33,086 nt of DNA, from positions 4,144 through 37,229 of the forward strand of contig DHHV01000130.1 in NCBI GenBank assembly GCA_002403455.1, given 5' to 3'. Positions 7,910 to 15,012 of this stretch are shown piece by piece; position 1 is the first letter of the stretch; each line of letters opens with the position of its first letter. This DNA comes from Hyphomonadaceae bacterium UBA4763. GTDB taxonomy: Bacteria > Pseudomonadota > Alphaproteobacteria > Caulobacterales > Aquidulcibacteraceae. A model generated the notes under the pieces. The model was not told where the DNA came from and ran no database searches. It saw only the letters and a list, made by a program, of their open reading frames with translations. A program made the translations under genes and the position numbers.

Positions 7910-10900
7910 CTAGAAATTTGCCGACAACGCGACAACGAATGTCCGACCACCCGCTCGCGCGAAATTGCCGACATTACCACCCACACCTGTGATATTATTG
8001 ACAATAAAGCGGGCGGTAAAGTTGTCTGTCACTCGGAATGAGGACGACAAGTTGAACGAGTTAAATGCCGGGTTAATAAATGCGAAACCCTGGTCCTCGG
8101 GATCACCAATCGAAGCAAGATCGTCGACTGTGCCGGATGAACGGAACCACTGCAGCTGAGTGCTGAACCGACCCCGTTGATAAGTCGCATCTAACCTTGT
8201 CGTGAACCTTGGGGCTTCCCCAGGCTCGGCCAAAGCACTTGTCGAGTCGGCTTGATTGCGTATGTACACCACCTGGCCGCGCAAGTTCAAGGTGCCGAGA
8301 TCCCACCCGAAGACATTGACCCCAAGCGGATCCAAAACACTGTTCAGGCCGAAACTATAGGTTACGTTTGAGATCAACTGATCAAGGTCTTGCGTCGCCA
8401 AATTGAGGTTAGGGACCCCAATCAGGTTGAATTGCAAGGCGCGGCCTGGCTCAAACCCAACCGGGTTCGTGCCGCCCTCAGGCGTCGTCGGGCTCTCGAA
8501 CTCAAGGAATTCGCAAAGCGGCGATGGGAAATCCGGCGTCGCAGGAAAATCGACATTATCAAAGCAACCGTTTGTCAACACAAGTATGTTGCCCAATGTG
8601 ATTGCGTCTGTAATAGTAACATCGAAGTAGTCAACCTGGATATTCAATCGAGGAATAAAGGTTGGTTGAATGTTGATTCCAGCTTGCCAAATGTTGCCCG
8701 TTTCGAATCCCAAGAAAGGATTAGGACCGATCAACGCCGGGATCGCGATCGCTTCGGCTTGGAAAGTAGACAGGAAGTCCGCAGCACTGACCCCCAGGGC
8801 AGCTGGGATCCCAAGTGATTCCACCAATGCAGTGCAGTTCGCTAACCGCGTGCCCGCTGGCAATCCCGGTTGATCATCGTCGATGTTATCGACGTCGCAG
8901 GGGTGGAAAGCCGGCCCCGCGCCAGCACCGAAGAACGCAGATTGCGGCGCCCCTTGAGATTCGACGACGCTAGGCGAACGAACCGAGCGCGCCCGGCTTC
9001 CAGCTAGCGTAATGCCGCGGATTGGGCTCCAGACCGCGCCGCCCGTGAAGGTCGTCGAGGTTCCTGAAATGCTCTGGTTCACGACGCGAACCGCACCGTT
9101 CAACGTCAAGCTACGCAACCCGATGAAATTGAAGTCCTCGCCAAAAATCGGCAATTGTCCTTCAAAACCACCTTCAACCGTTCGCGTCGACCCGACCGTT
9201 TCCAACAAGGGAGCAGCTCGCCGCAAGCCGAGCAACGCTTCGGCTTCGGGAATGAACGCGTTCTCCTCGCGTCGCCATTCGACTTGCGCATTAAATGCAA
9301 AAGGACCCGCGGGAAGTTGAATAATCTCACCGCCAAACCGTACCGCGCCATAAAACAAGTTGGAAGTATTTGTCGTCGTCTGGGTCTCCAACACAAAGTC
9401 GATGGCTTCTGGAGAAGGCGAGCCCGACCCGAATAAATTCAACGGAGAGCATGCGCCCGGATTGATCTCTGGGAAATTTTCCAAGTCTTGCGCGGTGACC
9501 GTTGCGCCGAGAGGGGTGTTGGGACGATCGCCCGGATCGTCAAAGTCACCATCCCCGTTCGCGTCAATGCCAGGTAAATCAATGGTGACTTGATCTGCCG
9601 CTTGAAGAAGTCCGCCGGAAGGGAACCCCGCAATGGTTGAGCGGCACACCGCCTGCCCCGATGCGGGATCAATTACCGCATCGGTTGCCAACGCGAAAGC
9701 AATATCATTTATCGCCGTGGTAACGTTTCGCGTACGCACGCGCCCCCATGCGAAATCCACCCCCCAATCAAATGATCGGTTGAACAAGTCAAAGGTCCCG
9801 TCCACACCGTGAGCGGTTCGCAACGTGAACGAATTGGTGAACGACGGGGAAAAGCCAGTGATGTCATCCAAAACGCGGTTCAAGAAGAAAAACGGCGGTG
9901 GACGTCCGCTTGTGTCAACGGCTGAACCAGGAACGATTCCCACAGCTGCCAAATCCGCCAAGTTTTCCGCCGACAAAAACGCATTGTCCGGCCGAATAGC
10001 CGTAGCTTGGCCTGAACCTGTCAACGCTCCTGTTACACCGTTGGTGAGGGGAGCCCCGACATTGTTGGCCTCGATCGAGGAAGCTAAGAACTCGCCTTTG
10101 TAGGTAATGTTATCGGTAATGTCGTGCCGAATGAATAAATTGCCGTTATGACGCTCCTGCCCGGCGCGAAGTTGATTGCCCAATAGTGTAAAATCCGGTC
10201 CATCACTACCGATGGAATTGACTGGCGTTAGCGGTGATAACGGATCAATTTGACCAAAGTTGAACGGAACGATTTGTCCAGCATTATTGAATTGTAGGGG
10301 AACCGCCAAACGAGGCAAAAACGCACTGGTGGCCGGATTGGTATTGGCAACAAACGTTAATCCGCCGGGTGCCGATGCGCCTGTCGCAGTGACCCGAAAC
10401 GTCCCCAAGAACAATAATGGATCCAATCCTGGGTTGGCTGCAAAAAACTCGCGAGGCGAGGGGCGATTGGCTTGCAATAATTGGATGGCGAACTGGGTCG
10501 GCGTCAGGCCAAGAGGTGGGGCAACTCCCGGAGCCAATGCTGCAATCACTGCATCTGCTGTTACGCCTGCAGGCAATCCGGTCGGGGCGAAACATGTGAA
10601 GGTTTGGCCGCATTGCGCGAGGGCCGCCGCTGAAGTTCCGGCAATGCCGAGGCCAACTGGACCATCCGGCAACAATTGCGCGGCGGTCGGTAGGGCGCCG
10701 ATAGTCTGCGCTGTGGCAATTTGACCGCCAAACGCAAAGTTAGGGGAGCCAGACCCAAAAAATGGCAACGAATTGAACGTTTCATTTGAGCCCAGAGCCA
10801 AGAAAGAATTTGCGATCGCTCCTGGCGCTCCTGGAACAATTGATGCGACATCAGTTGATCCAACAATGTCAGCGTCGGCGCGCACCCCAAAATCGAATGG

Positions 10901-11770
10901 GTTCGCAAGGCCATCAATCAGCAGGAAGTCGCGATTAGCGTCGACATCGATGACTTGTTCATTGACATAATCAAACGCCGCAGAAACGTTGGTTCGCCCT
11001 CCAAAAAAACTTTTACCGACCAACAGGGCAGCGCGGAAATCGCCACTATCCCCGAATTGTGAGATATTGCCCTGGGCAGTACCGCGAATACCGTCGAAAT
11101 CATCGATCGTTTTAATGTTGATGACGCCGCACACGGCGTCAGCACCGTAAATGGGTCCGCCGCCGCCTGGCACGGTTTCGGTTTGCTCAACAATCAATGG
11201 CGATATCAAGTTGAGGTCAACCTGAGACCCTGTATCATTCCCTGGCACAAACACCGTTGCTTGGTTCGACGACACGAAGCGACGTCCATTGACCAAGGTT
11301 AGCGTGCGCTGCGATCCGCACCCAAGAACATCCGAAAAGCTAAACGAGTCGCCATTCTGGACGTTCCCTCCCGCAGTGCTCGACCCAATAGCGATGAACG
11401 GAGATTCGGCCAAAGCATCTAATACGTTAACGAAAGCCCGGGTTTCGATTTGTTCGCGCGAAACAATATCGACCGGCAAAGATAGTACCTGACTATTCCC
11501 CAGGGTACGAATCCGGCTTCCGGTGATTTCAACTTCTTCCTCGCGCCGTTCATCGTCCTCTTCATCAACAGCTGAGCCGGAGCCGGGCGACTGTGTCGTC
11601 TGCGGCGGCGGCGCGGCGCCAATCGCATTTAAGGCGGAAACAACACCGGCATTCGGCGCGGTGCGTACCACGTCGTCTTGCTCCGCCGCCACGCCGACGC
11701 CGACGCTCGCTGTGAAACCAGCTAACAAAGACGACACGAATAGCCGCCGCTTAAATGAAGTCCGTTCCAT
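7910..11770 (-). CDS. Very large TonB-dependent outer membrane receptor
   Basis: This 1286-residue protein is an outer membrane receptor energised by TonB, which imports a substrate too large or too dilute for porins. Residues 1-29 are a signal peptide. An acidic, Pro/Gly-rich linker (about 30-78) leads to a likely TonB box around EEVEITGSRI. The plug domain (about 85-225) contains LVNGRRFV, GGGPIYGADAV and GVINIKT. The remaining roughly 1050 residues are the beta-barrel with unusually long loops, ending in the terminal Phe typical of barrel proteins. The plug carries Cys151 and Cys214, where most relatives have none. Residues 736-748 read D-A-N-G-D-G-D-F-D-D-P-G-D, like a calcium loop. The ATG has GGGGG and GAGAG just upstream. 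The substrate cannot be named. Closest in style are Caulobacter and sphingomonad receptors. Confidence 0.93.
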   Translation of the reverse strand: MERTSFKRRLFVSSLLAGFTASVGVGVAAEQDDVVRTAPNAGVVSALNAIGAAPPPQTTQSPGSGSAVDEEDDERREEEVEITGSRIRTLGNSQVLSLPVDIVSREQIETRAFVNVLDALAESPFIAIGSSTAGGNVQNGDSFSFSDVLGCGSQRTLTLVNGRRFVSSNQATVFVPGNDTGSQVDLNLISPLIVEQTETVPGGGGPIYGADAVCGVINIKTIDDFDGIRGTAQGNISQFGDSGDFRAALLVGKSFFGGRTNVSAAFDYVNEQVIDVDANRDFLLIDGLANPFDFGVRADADIVGSTDVASIVPGAPGAIANSFLALGSNETFNSLPFFGSGSPNFAFGGQIATAQTIGALPTAAQLLPDGPVGLGIAGTSAAALAQCGQTFTCFAPTGLPAGVTADAVIAALAPGVAPPLGLTPTQFAIQLLQANRPSPREFFAANPGLDPLLFLGTFRVTATGASAPGGLTFVANTNPATSAFLPRLAVPLQFNNAGQIVPFNFGQIDPLSPLTPVNSIGSDGPDFTLLGNQLRAGQERHNGNLFIRHDITDNITYKGEFLASSIEANNVGAPLTNGVTGALTGSGQATAIRPDNAFLSAENLADLAAVGIVPGSAVDTSGRPPPFFFLNRVLDDITGFSPSFTNSFTLRTAHGVDGTFDLFNRSFDWGVDFAWGRVRTRNVTTAINDIAFALATDAVIDPASGQAVCRSTIAGFPSGGLLQAADQVTIDLPGIDANGDGDFDDPGDRPNTPLGATVTAQDLENFPEINPGACSPLNLFGSGSPSPEAIDFVLETQTTTNTSNLFYGAVRFGGEIIQLPAGPFAFNAQVEWRREENAFIPEAEALLGLRRAAPLLETVGSTRTVEGGFEGQLPIFGEDFNFIGLRSLTLNGAVRVVNQSISGTSTTFTGGAVWSPIRGITLAGSRARSVRSPSVVESQGAPQSAFFGAGAGPAFHPCDVDNIDDDQPGLPAGTRLANCTALVESLGIPAALGVSAADFLSTFQAEAIAIPALIGPNPFLGFETGNIWQAGINIQPTFIPRLNIQVDYFDVTITDAITLGNILVLTNGCFDNVDFPATPDFPSPLCEFLEFESPTTPEGGTNPVGFEPGRALQFNLIGVPNLNLATQDLDQLISNVTYSFGLNSVLDPLGVNVFGWDLGTLNLRGQVVYIRNQADSTSALAEPGEAPRFTTRLDATYQRGRFSTQLQWFRSSGTVDDLASIGDPEDQGFAFINPAFNSFNLSSSFRVTDNFTARFIVNNITGVGGNVGNFARAGGRTFVVALSANF

Positions 11771-11850
11771 CTCTCGACCCCCGAGCTGATGCGTTCACTT
11801 TTTTCGTGAATCGCGTGTTCGACCAGACAATCCGGCCGGTTCAAGGGTTG

Positions 11851-11880
11851 ATGCTAGGTTCGGCTTCTGCAACCCGTCAA
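11851..11880 (-). promoter_or_regulatory. Candidate promoter of the large TonB-dependent receptor gene
   Basis: On the minus strand TTGACG (11880-11875) and TAGCAT (11856-11851) are 18 bases apart, about 80 bases before the receptor ATG. The intervening leader has a small inverted repeat, TTCAC / GTGAA, around 11799-11815. It could be a hairpin in the transcript. Confidence 0.35.
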
Positions 11881-11918
11881 CCCGCAATACGTTCCACTGA
11901 TCCAAGCGATAGGGAACC

Positions 11919-12080
11919 GTGACATACCCGCAACAGTGCATGGCGGCCATGACGAATCGCGGCAATGAATCGGAAAAGTCGGCGGGCGGGGCGATCGTGG
12001 CCTTGGCTCAACTGCTGGAAGCGGGTAAGGCTGACGAAATTCGGATTGTGGGACGGCGCGAGGGTCTCGGTTCGCACTAA
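11919..12080 (+). CDS. Possible small protein, 53 residues, unknown
   Basis: An open frame runs from GTG 11919 (AGGG four bases upstream, in-frame ATG at 11940) to TAA 12080 and encodes about 53 residues. The second half, GGAIVALAQLLEAGKADEIR and onward, would form an amphipathic helix followed by a short basic tail. Codon choice, rich in G/C at third positions, resembles that of the core genes and differs from the overlapping frames. There is no signal peptide and no family I recognise. It diverges from the large receptor gene. A second mini-ORF (ATG 12085 to TGA 12165, 26 residues) follows after four bases. Either could be a decayed gene or chance. Confidence 0.25.
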   Translation: MTYPQQCMAAMTNRGNESEKSAGGAIVALAQLLEAGKADEIRIVGRREGLGSH

Positions 12081-12219
12081 TTATATGGTTTTTGCGGTTT
12101 TAAAACAAAGCATGGAACAACGCGGTTTTATTTTGCGGCAGCTGACAGATGACAAAAAGCGTTGAATAAAATTTTAGATAGATTAAAATGAAATCTGCCT
12201 AATGCCCGGTAAATTTCTG

Positions 12220-12241
12220 ACAACGCGCTGATGCGCATTGT
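12220..12241 (-). terminator. Imperfect inverted repeat downstream of the 230-residue periplasmic protein gene
   Basis: Two 9-base arms (ACAACGCGC and GCGCATTGT) enclose TGAT. The single mismatch becomes a G-U pair in minus-strand RNA. It lies about 35 bases after a minus-strand stop codon. No proper T tract follows, so a terminator is only one reading; an operator is possible. Confidence 0.3.
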
Positions 12242-12274
12242 CCGTTTAATGATAATATTCGCGTTCACCACGCT

Positions 12275-12967
12275 TTAATTCATCAAACAATTCGGGTTTG
12301 CTCTCCCTATCTGGCGCGCGCGAACGTAAATCCGCGCTATTTTCCGCGCGAAACGATCCAACACTTCTTGCGCGTCGCCCCAAATGGCAACGTCATCGGC
12401 TATTGACTCAAGCGGACTTGGCCAAAAAGCAAACGAATGCTCCGCGACTAGATTTCCCGACACATCGAAAACGATACCTTCGACCGATGCACCGCCAACT
12501 CGGCTTGTCCCAAAGAATGAGATGAACAAATCTTGGCGTTGCTGCTCGTCGGTGAGCAGATTCGGTTGAGCATCGATGATCGTCGCTTGTATTTTCACTG
12601 CAGCCGGGTCAACGCGAAGTTTTTTGAACTGAACCTCTAGCCGCTCACGGAGGAATTGACGCAGTATCTCGCCCTCCGCGACCCCAAAGCTGCGCTCGCG
12701 GTCAGCTCGACGCGTCGGGCCCCGGTCGCGCGCGGTGTCTTTAGGAAGGATTTCGGATCGTTCATCGACAAGCCGCTGTTGGATTTTCTCACCAAAGTCG
12801 ATCGTGATGTTATACGCTCCCGCAACTTTAGAGGCTCCCGATTGGGAGCACTCGTAATGGCTGGCGCTGTGATAACTCGAAGCGCCCTGCGCATTAGCGT
12901 CGACGCTCGCAACGATGCCGACTAAACCAAGCGACAGAGAAAAAGCCGGTACGACGCACTTATTCAC
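12275..12967 (-). CDS. Periplasmic protein of unknown function
   Basis: I do not recognise this 230-residue protein with certainty. The chosen GTG start at 12967 has GAGG about eight bases upstream and opens a clean signal peptide (MNKCVVPAFSLSLGLVGIVA, cleavage after DANA near residue 26). Longer in-frame starts would bury it. The mature protein has a charged helical stretch (about 55-125) followed by a mixed alpha/beta part containing FFGTSRVGGASVEGIVFDVS and ending in a helix. This second half recalls small lipoprotein-like families (DUF4410/DUF3313 style) in which a glycine-rich turn precedes a strand, but that resemblance is weak and from memory. It is on the same strand as the TonB receptor downstream, 504 bases away, and diverges from the DUF442 gene. 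It lacks a lipobox. Confidence 0.7.
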   Translation of the reverse strand: MNKCVVPAFSLSLGLVGIVASVDANAQGASSYHSASHYECSQSGASKVAGAYNITIDFGEKIQQRLVDERSEILPKDTARDRGPTRRADRERSFGVAEGEILRQFLRERLEVQFKKLRVDPAAVKIQATIIDAQPNLLTDEQQRQDLFISFFGTSRVGGASVEGIVFDVSGNLVAEHSFAFWPSPLESIADDVAIWGDAQEVLDRFARKIARIYVRARQIGRANPNCLMN

Positions 12968-13180
12968 GATTAGACACCTCGGAGACAGAATGAATTGCGC
13001 AGTTCGAATCTTCAAGGCGCGGCCGATCAATTTTATGCGAACAGCTTCGGCCCAGGTCGACGGAATGATGCCAATCAATGCAGCGTCAGCCCCTGATCCG
13101 TTTCGCAAAATTGACTCCCCAAGCGCGAGGATGTCATCAAAGAAAAGTTGGAGTTTTGTGTATTCGAAGAGGACGTGGCG

Positions 13181-13594
13181 GTGATCGAAATTGTCGAACG
13201 GTTATATGTGAGCGGGCAAATCACCCGCGACGATCTCGCCGCCGCCAAGGCGCAAGGCGTTACGCTGATCATCAATAATCGCCCAGACGGCGAATCGCCC
13301 GATCAACCGCCCCATGCGGAGATGGCGGCGGCGGCGGCGGCGCTCGGGCTTGATTGCGTGCACATCCCCGTTATCGGCGCCCCGGACGCTCAGGCGATCG
13401 CCGCGATGCGGACCGCTTTGGCGGCGCATGAGGGTGGGGCGCTCGCCTATTGTCGGTCGGGCACGCGCTCGATCACAGCTTGGGCGCTGGGCGAGCTCGC
13501 CAGCGGCGCGCGCCCAAGCGCAGAGGTCGCGGATTTGGTGGCGCGGGCCGGCTATGACCCGATGCCGATATTGGCCCGGGCCGGGCTTCTCTAA
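13181..13594 (+). CDS. DUF442/TIGR01244-type rhodanese-like phosphatase or sulfurtransferase
   Basis: The 137-residue protein matches the small family found alone or fused to metallo-hydrolases in sulfur-responsive loci (Blh/DUF442). Features are the opening RLYVSGQI, the NNRPDGE segment followed by DQPPHAEM, a VHIPV strand, and the active-site loop AYCRSGTRS with Cys91. The loop has four residues between Cys and Arg, as in rhodaneses, rather than the five of protein tyrosine phosphatases, so sulfur transfer is at least as likely as phosphatase activity. GTG 13181 has GAAGAGG eight bases upstream. A TTG eleven codons earlier is possible but has no good ribosome site. It is cytoplasmic. A metallo-beta-lactamase-fold gene lies 1.4 kb downstream on the same strand, separated by an ATP-grasp gene, which may be an echo of that known partnership. 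Confidence 0.88.
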   Translation: MIEIVERLYVSGQITRDDLAAAKAQGVTLIINNRPDGESPDQPPHAEMAAAAAALGLDCVHIPVIGAPDAQAIAAMRTALAAHEGGALAYCRSGTRSITAWALGELASGARPSAEVADLVARAGYDPMPILARAGLL

Positions 13595-13761
13595 GGGGCG
13601 GCCGGAACCGCGATCCAGTCATTTGGCTCCGCCCAAACGGGCGGCGCGTTCGCCACACGGACCAAACCGCATAGGGCGAAGGACAGAAGCGCCGCGCAGG
13701 CGGCCTTGCGTCCGCGGCTCCAAACGGGAAACGCGCTGGCTGAATTGCCGCTTCTTTTCAT
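13591..13761 (-). CDS. Small exported protein, 56 residues, unknown
   Basis: This short frame encodes 56 residues with the layout of a secreted peptide. It has a basic n-region (MKRSGNSASAF, then WSRGRK), a hydrophobic core (AACAALLSFALCGLV) and a cleavage-like VANA or PVWA, leaving a mature tail of about 12-17 residues containing EPNDWIAVP. Third codon positions are GC-rich like the neighbours. Its TAG overlaps the TAA of the convergent DUF442 gene by two bases. Its ATG overlaps the TGA of a doubtful upstream minus-strand frame (13758-14000) as ATGA. No strong ribosome site is visible, which is the main weakness unless translation is coupled. I know no family. It may be a real micro-protein, a truncated remnant of a longer exported protein, or chance. 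Confidence 0.42.
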   Translation of the reverse strand: MKRSGNSASAFPVWSRGRKAACAALLSFALCGLVRVANAPPVWAEPNDWIAVPAAP

Positions 13762-14094
13762 GATTCGCCGCTTTGCTTGCCGGAAGACTTGGTTGCAACT
13801 TGGTCATGCAAGTCACAGGCCAGCATTTTCGAGATGAAGAGATGTTGACCAAACCGACTCGAAGTTGAGCCGCGCGACGCTTTGCCAAAGCTGCGCTTTG
13901 CGCTAGGTAGGCGGCTTCCAAATCGTGGGTTGGCCGGTCGGATTCGCAGGAAACAACTTGGCGCGGCTTCCGGCGTCGCAGACAGCTTGCGCTCATTCAT
14001 CGCTGATGGACTGGGGCGCCAGCGCTTTATAACGCAAGGATCGGATTGCTTGTCTTGGTTATCTGAATTCCACTATGCGAATGGCGAGGTCCTG
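13762..14094. other. Region upstream of the ATP-grasp gene without a convincing gene
   Basis: Two overlapping minus-strand frames (13758-14000, 80 codons, and the upper part of 13619-13996) and an in-frame upstream extension of the ATP-grasp gene (from 13882) all cross this stretch. None has a clear domain, and they exclude each other. A short hairpin, CAAAGC-TGC-GCTTTG, lies near 13885-13900. The promoter of the ATP-grasp operon should be here but I cannot place it. Confidence 0.4.
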
Positions 14095-14991
14095 GTGAAG
14101 AAAACCGGGACCATCCTGCGTTTGGACAAGGCGCTGCGCGGCGATATCTTTGCTTGGCTCGTGTTTTACGCCGCCGTGCAGTCCTTGCCAATCGGCGCGT
14201 GGATGCGCGTTCGGCGCGCGCCGAAATTGGCTTTTGCACCGGATCGACCGCGCCCGTGGTATCTGGCTTGGCCGGTTTTGAAAGCCGCCGGCGTGCGGAT
14301 GGTGCGCGACGCCGCGAAGGCCGACATCGTGTTTCATTTTGACGACAGCACGGATACGTCAGCGGTTGCGCTGCCCGCGCCGGCGCCGAAAGCGCGCACG
14401 ATCAATTATCATTGTCGCGACGTTTCCAAAACCCGGGTCGGCGTAGTGTTCGAAGCTGTCTTCGGTTATCCGCTGGCGGTAGATCCGCGCTCCTTTTCAG
14501 GCGCGATGGTTGAAAAGTCGGAAAAAAACGGGGCCCATGACGGGCGTATCGTGCAAGGCCCGCTGGAGCCATTGCCGAACCGGACCTATCAGCGCGTCAT
14601 CGACAATTCCATGGCGCCGCAAAATGGCCGCGAAATTCTGGTCGAAGACCTCCGCACGCCTATGATCTGGGGGCAACCGGCGTTGGTGTTTCGCAAACGT
14701 CGCAACATTTCGCGCCGATTCGCCAATGACAATGTCGATTGCGTCCTCGCCCGTCCTGAAGAGGTCTTCTCTCACGAAGAAATCGCCAAGCTGTGTGCGT
14801 TCGCAGCAGCGCTTGGACTTGACTGGGGGGGGCTCGACGTGTTGCGGGATCGCGCCGACGGGAGGATTTACATCGTCGACGCCAACAAAACGGATATGGG
14901 GCCGCCCATTTCCTTGCCGCTGGCGGACAAATTGAAAGCAATAAAGATTCTAGCGCGCGCATTTAATGATAGGGCCGTTCAGCCGCTGTAA
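14095..14991 (+). CDS. Uncharacterised ATP-grasp-fold protein
   Basis: From GTG 14095 (GAGG five bases upstream) the product is 298 residues; a TTG at 14050 with AAGGA nine bases upstream would add 15. The C-terminal part looks like an ATP-grasp catalytic domain. VEKSEKNGAHDG (about residue 145) fits the lysine strand and glycine-rich loop over ATP. ILVEDLRTPMI fits the strand that binds adenine and ribose. The final RIYIVDANKTDMGPP has the Asp-x-Asn metal-binding pair. The N-terminal part resembles the Rossmann-like preATP-grasp domain (KADIVFHFDDS). Enzymes of this fold join a carboxylate to an amine or thiol using ATP. The substrate here is unknown, and I cannot assign a named family. It is cytoplasmic, with no signal peptide. 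It precedes the metallohydrolase gene by 21 bases, a likely operon. Confidence 0.72.
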   Translation: MKKTGTILRLDKALRGDIFAWLVFYAAVQSLPIGAWMRVRRAPKLAFAPDRPRPWYLAWPVLKAAGVRMVRDAAKADIVFHFDDSTDTSAVALPAPAPKARTINYHCRDVSKTRVGVVFEAVFGYPLAVDPRSFSGAMVEKSEKNGAHDGRIVQGPLEPLPNRTYQRVIDNSMAPQNGREILVEDLRTPMIWGQPALVFRKRRNISRRFANDNVDCVLARPEEVFSHEEIAKLCAFAAALGLDWGGLDVLRDRADGRIYIVDANKTDMGPPISLPLADKLKAIKILARAFNDRAVQPL

Positions 14992-15012
14992 ATTCACGAG
15001 AGAAGCAAATCC

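Larger units (their letters stand above)
11771..12274. other. 504-base region between two minus-strand exported-protein genes
   Basis: It holds the candidate receptor promoter, the doubtful small ORF at 11919-12080 and the inverted repeat at 12220-12241. The part from about 12081 to 12270 is AT-rich and appears non-coding. No tRNA, transposase remnant or riboswitch-like structure was recognised. Confidence 0.5.

Noticed and set aside
12995..13030. tRNA T-arm-like sequence around GTTCGAATC
   Set aside because: The flanking bases do not form a T stem, and no acceptor or anticodon arm can be drawn around it.
13758..14000. 80-codon minus-strand frame before the 56-codon exported ORF
   Set aside because: Low-complexity, basic, no domain, and it competes with overlapping frames. 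Only the ATGA junction with the small ORF made it noteworthy.
13882..14094. Upstream extension of the ATP-grasp gene
   Set aside because: The sequence is Arg-rich without a domain, and better ribosome sites exist at 14095 or 14050. The exact start remains open.
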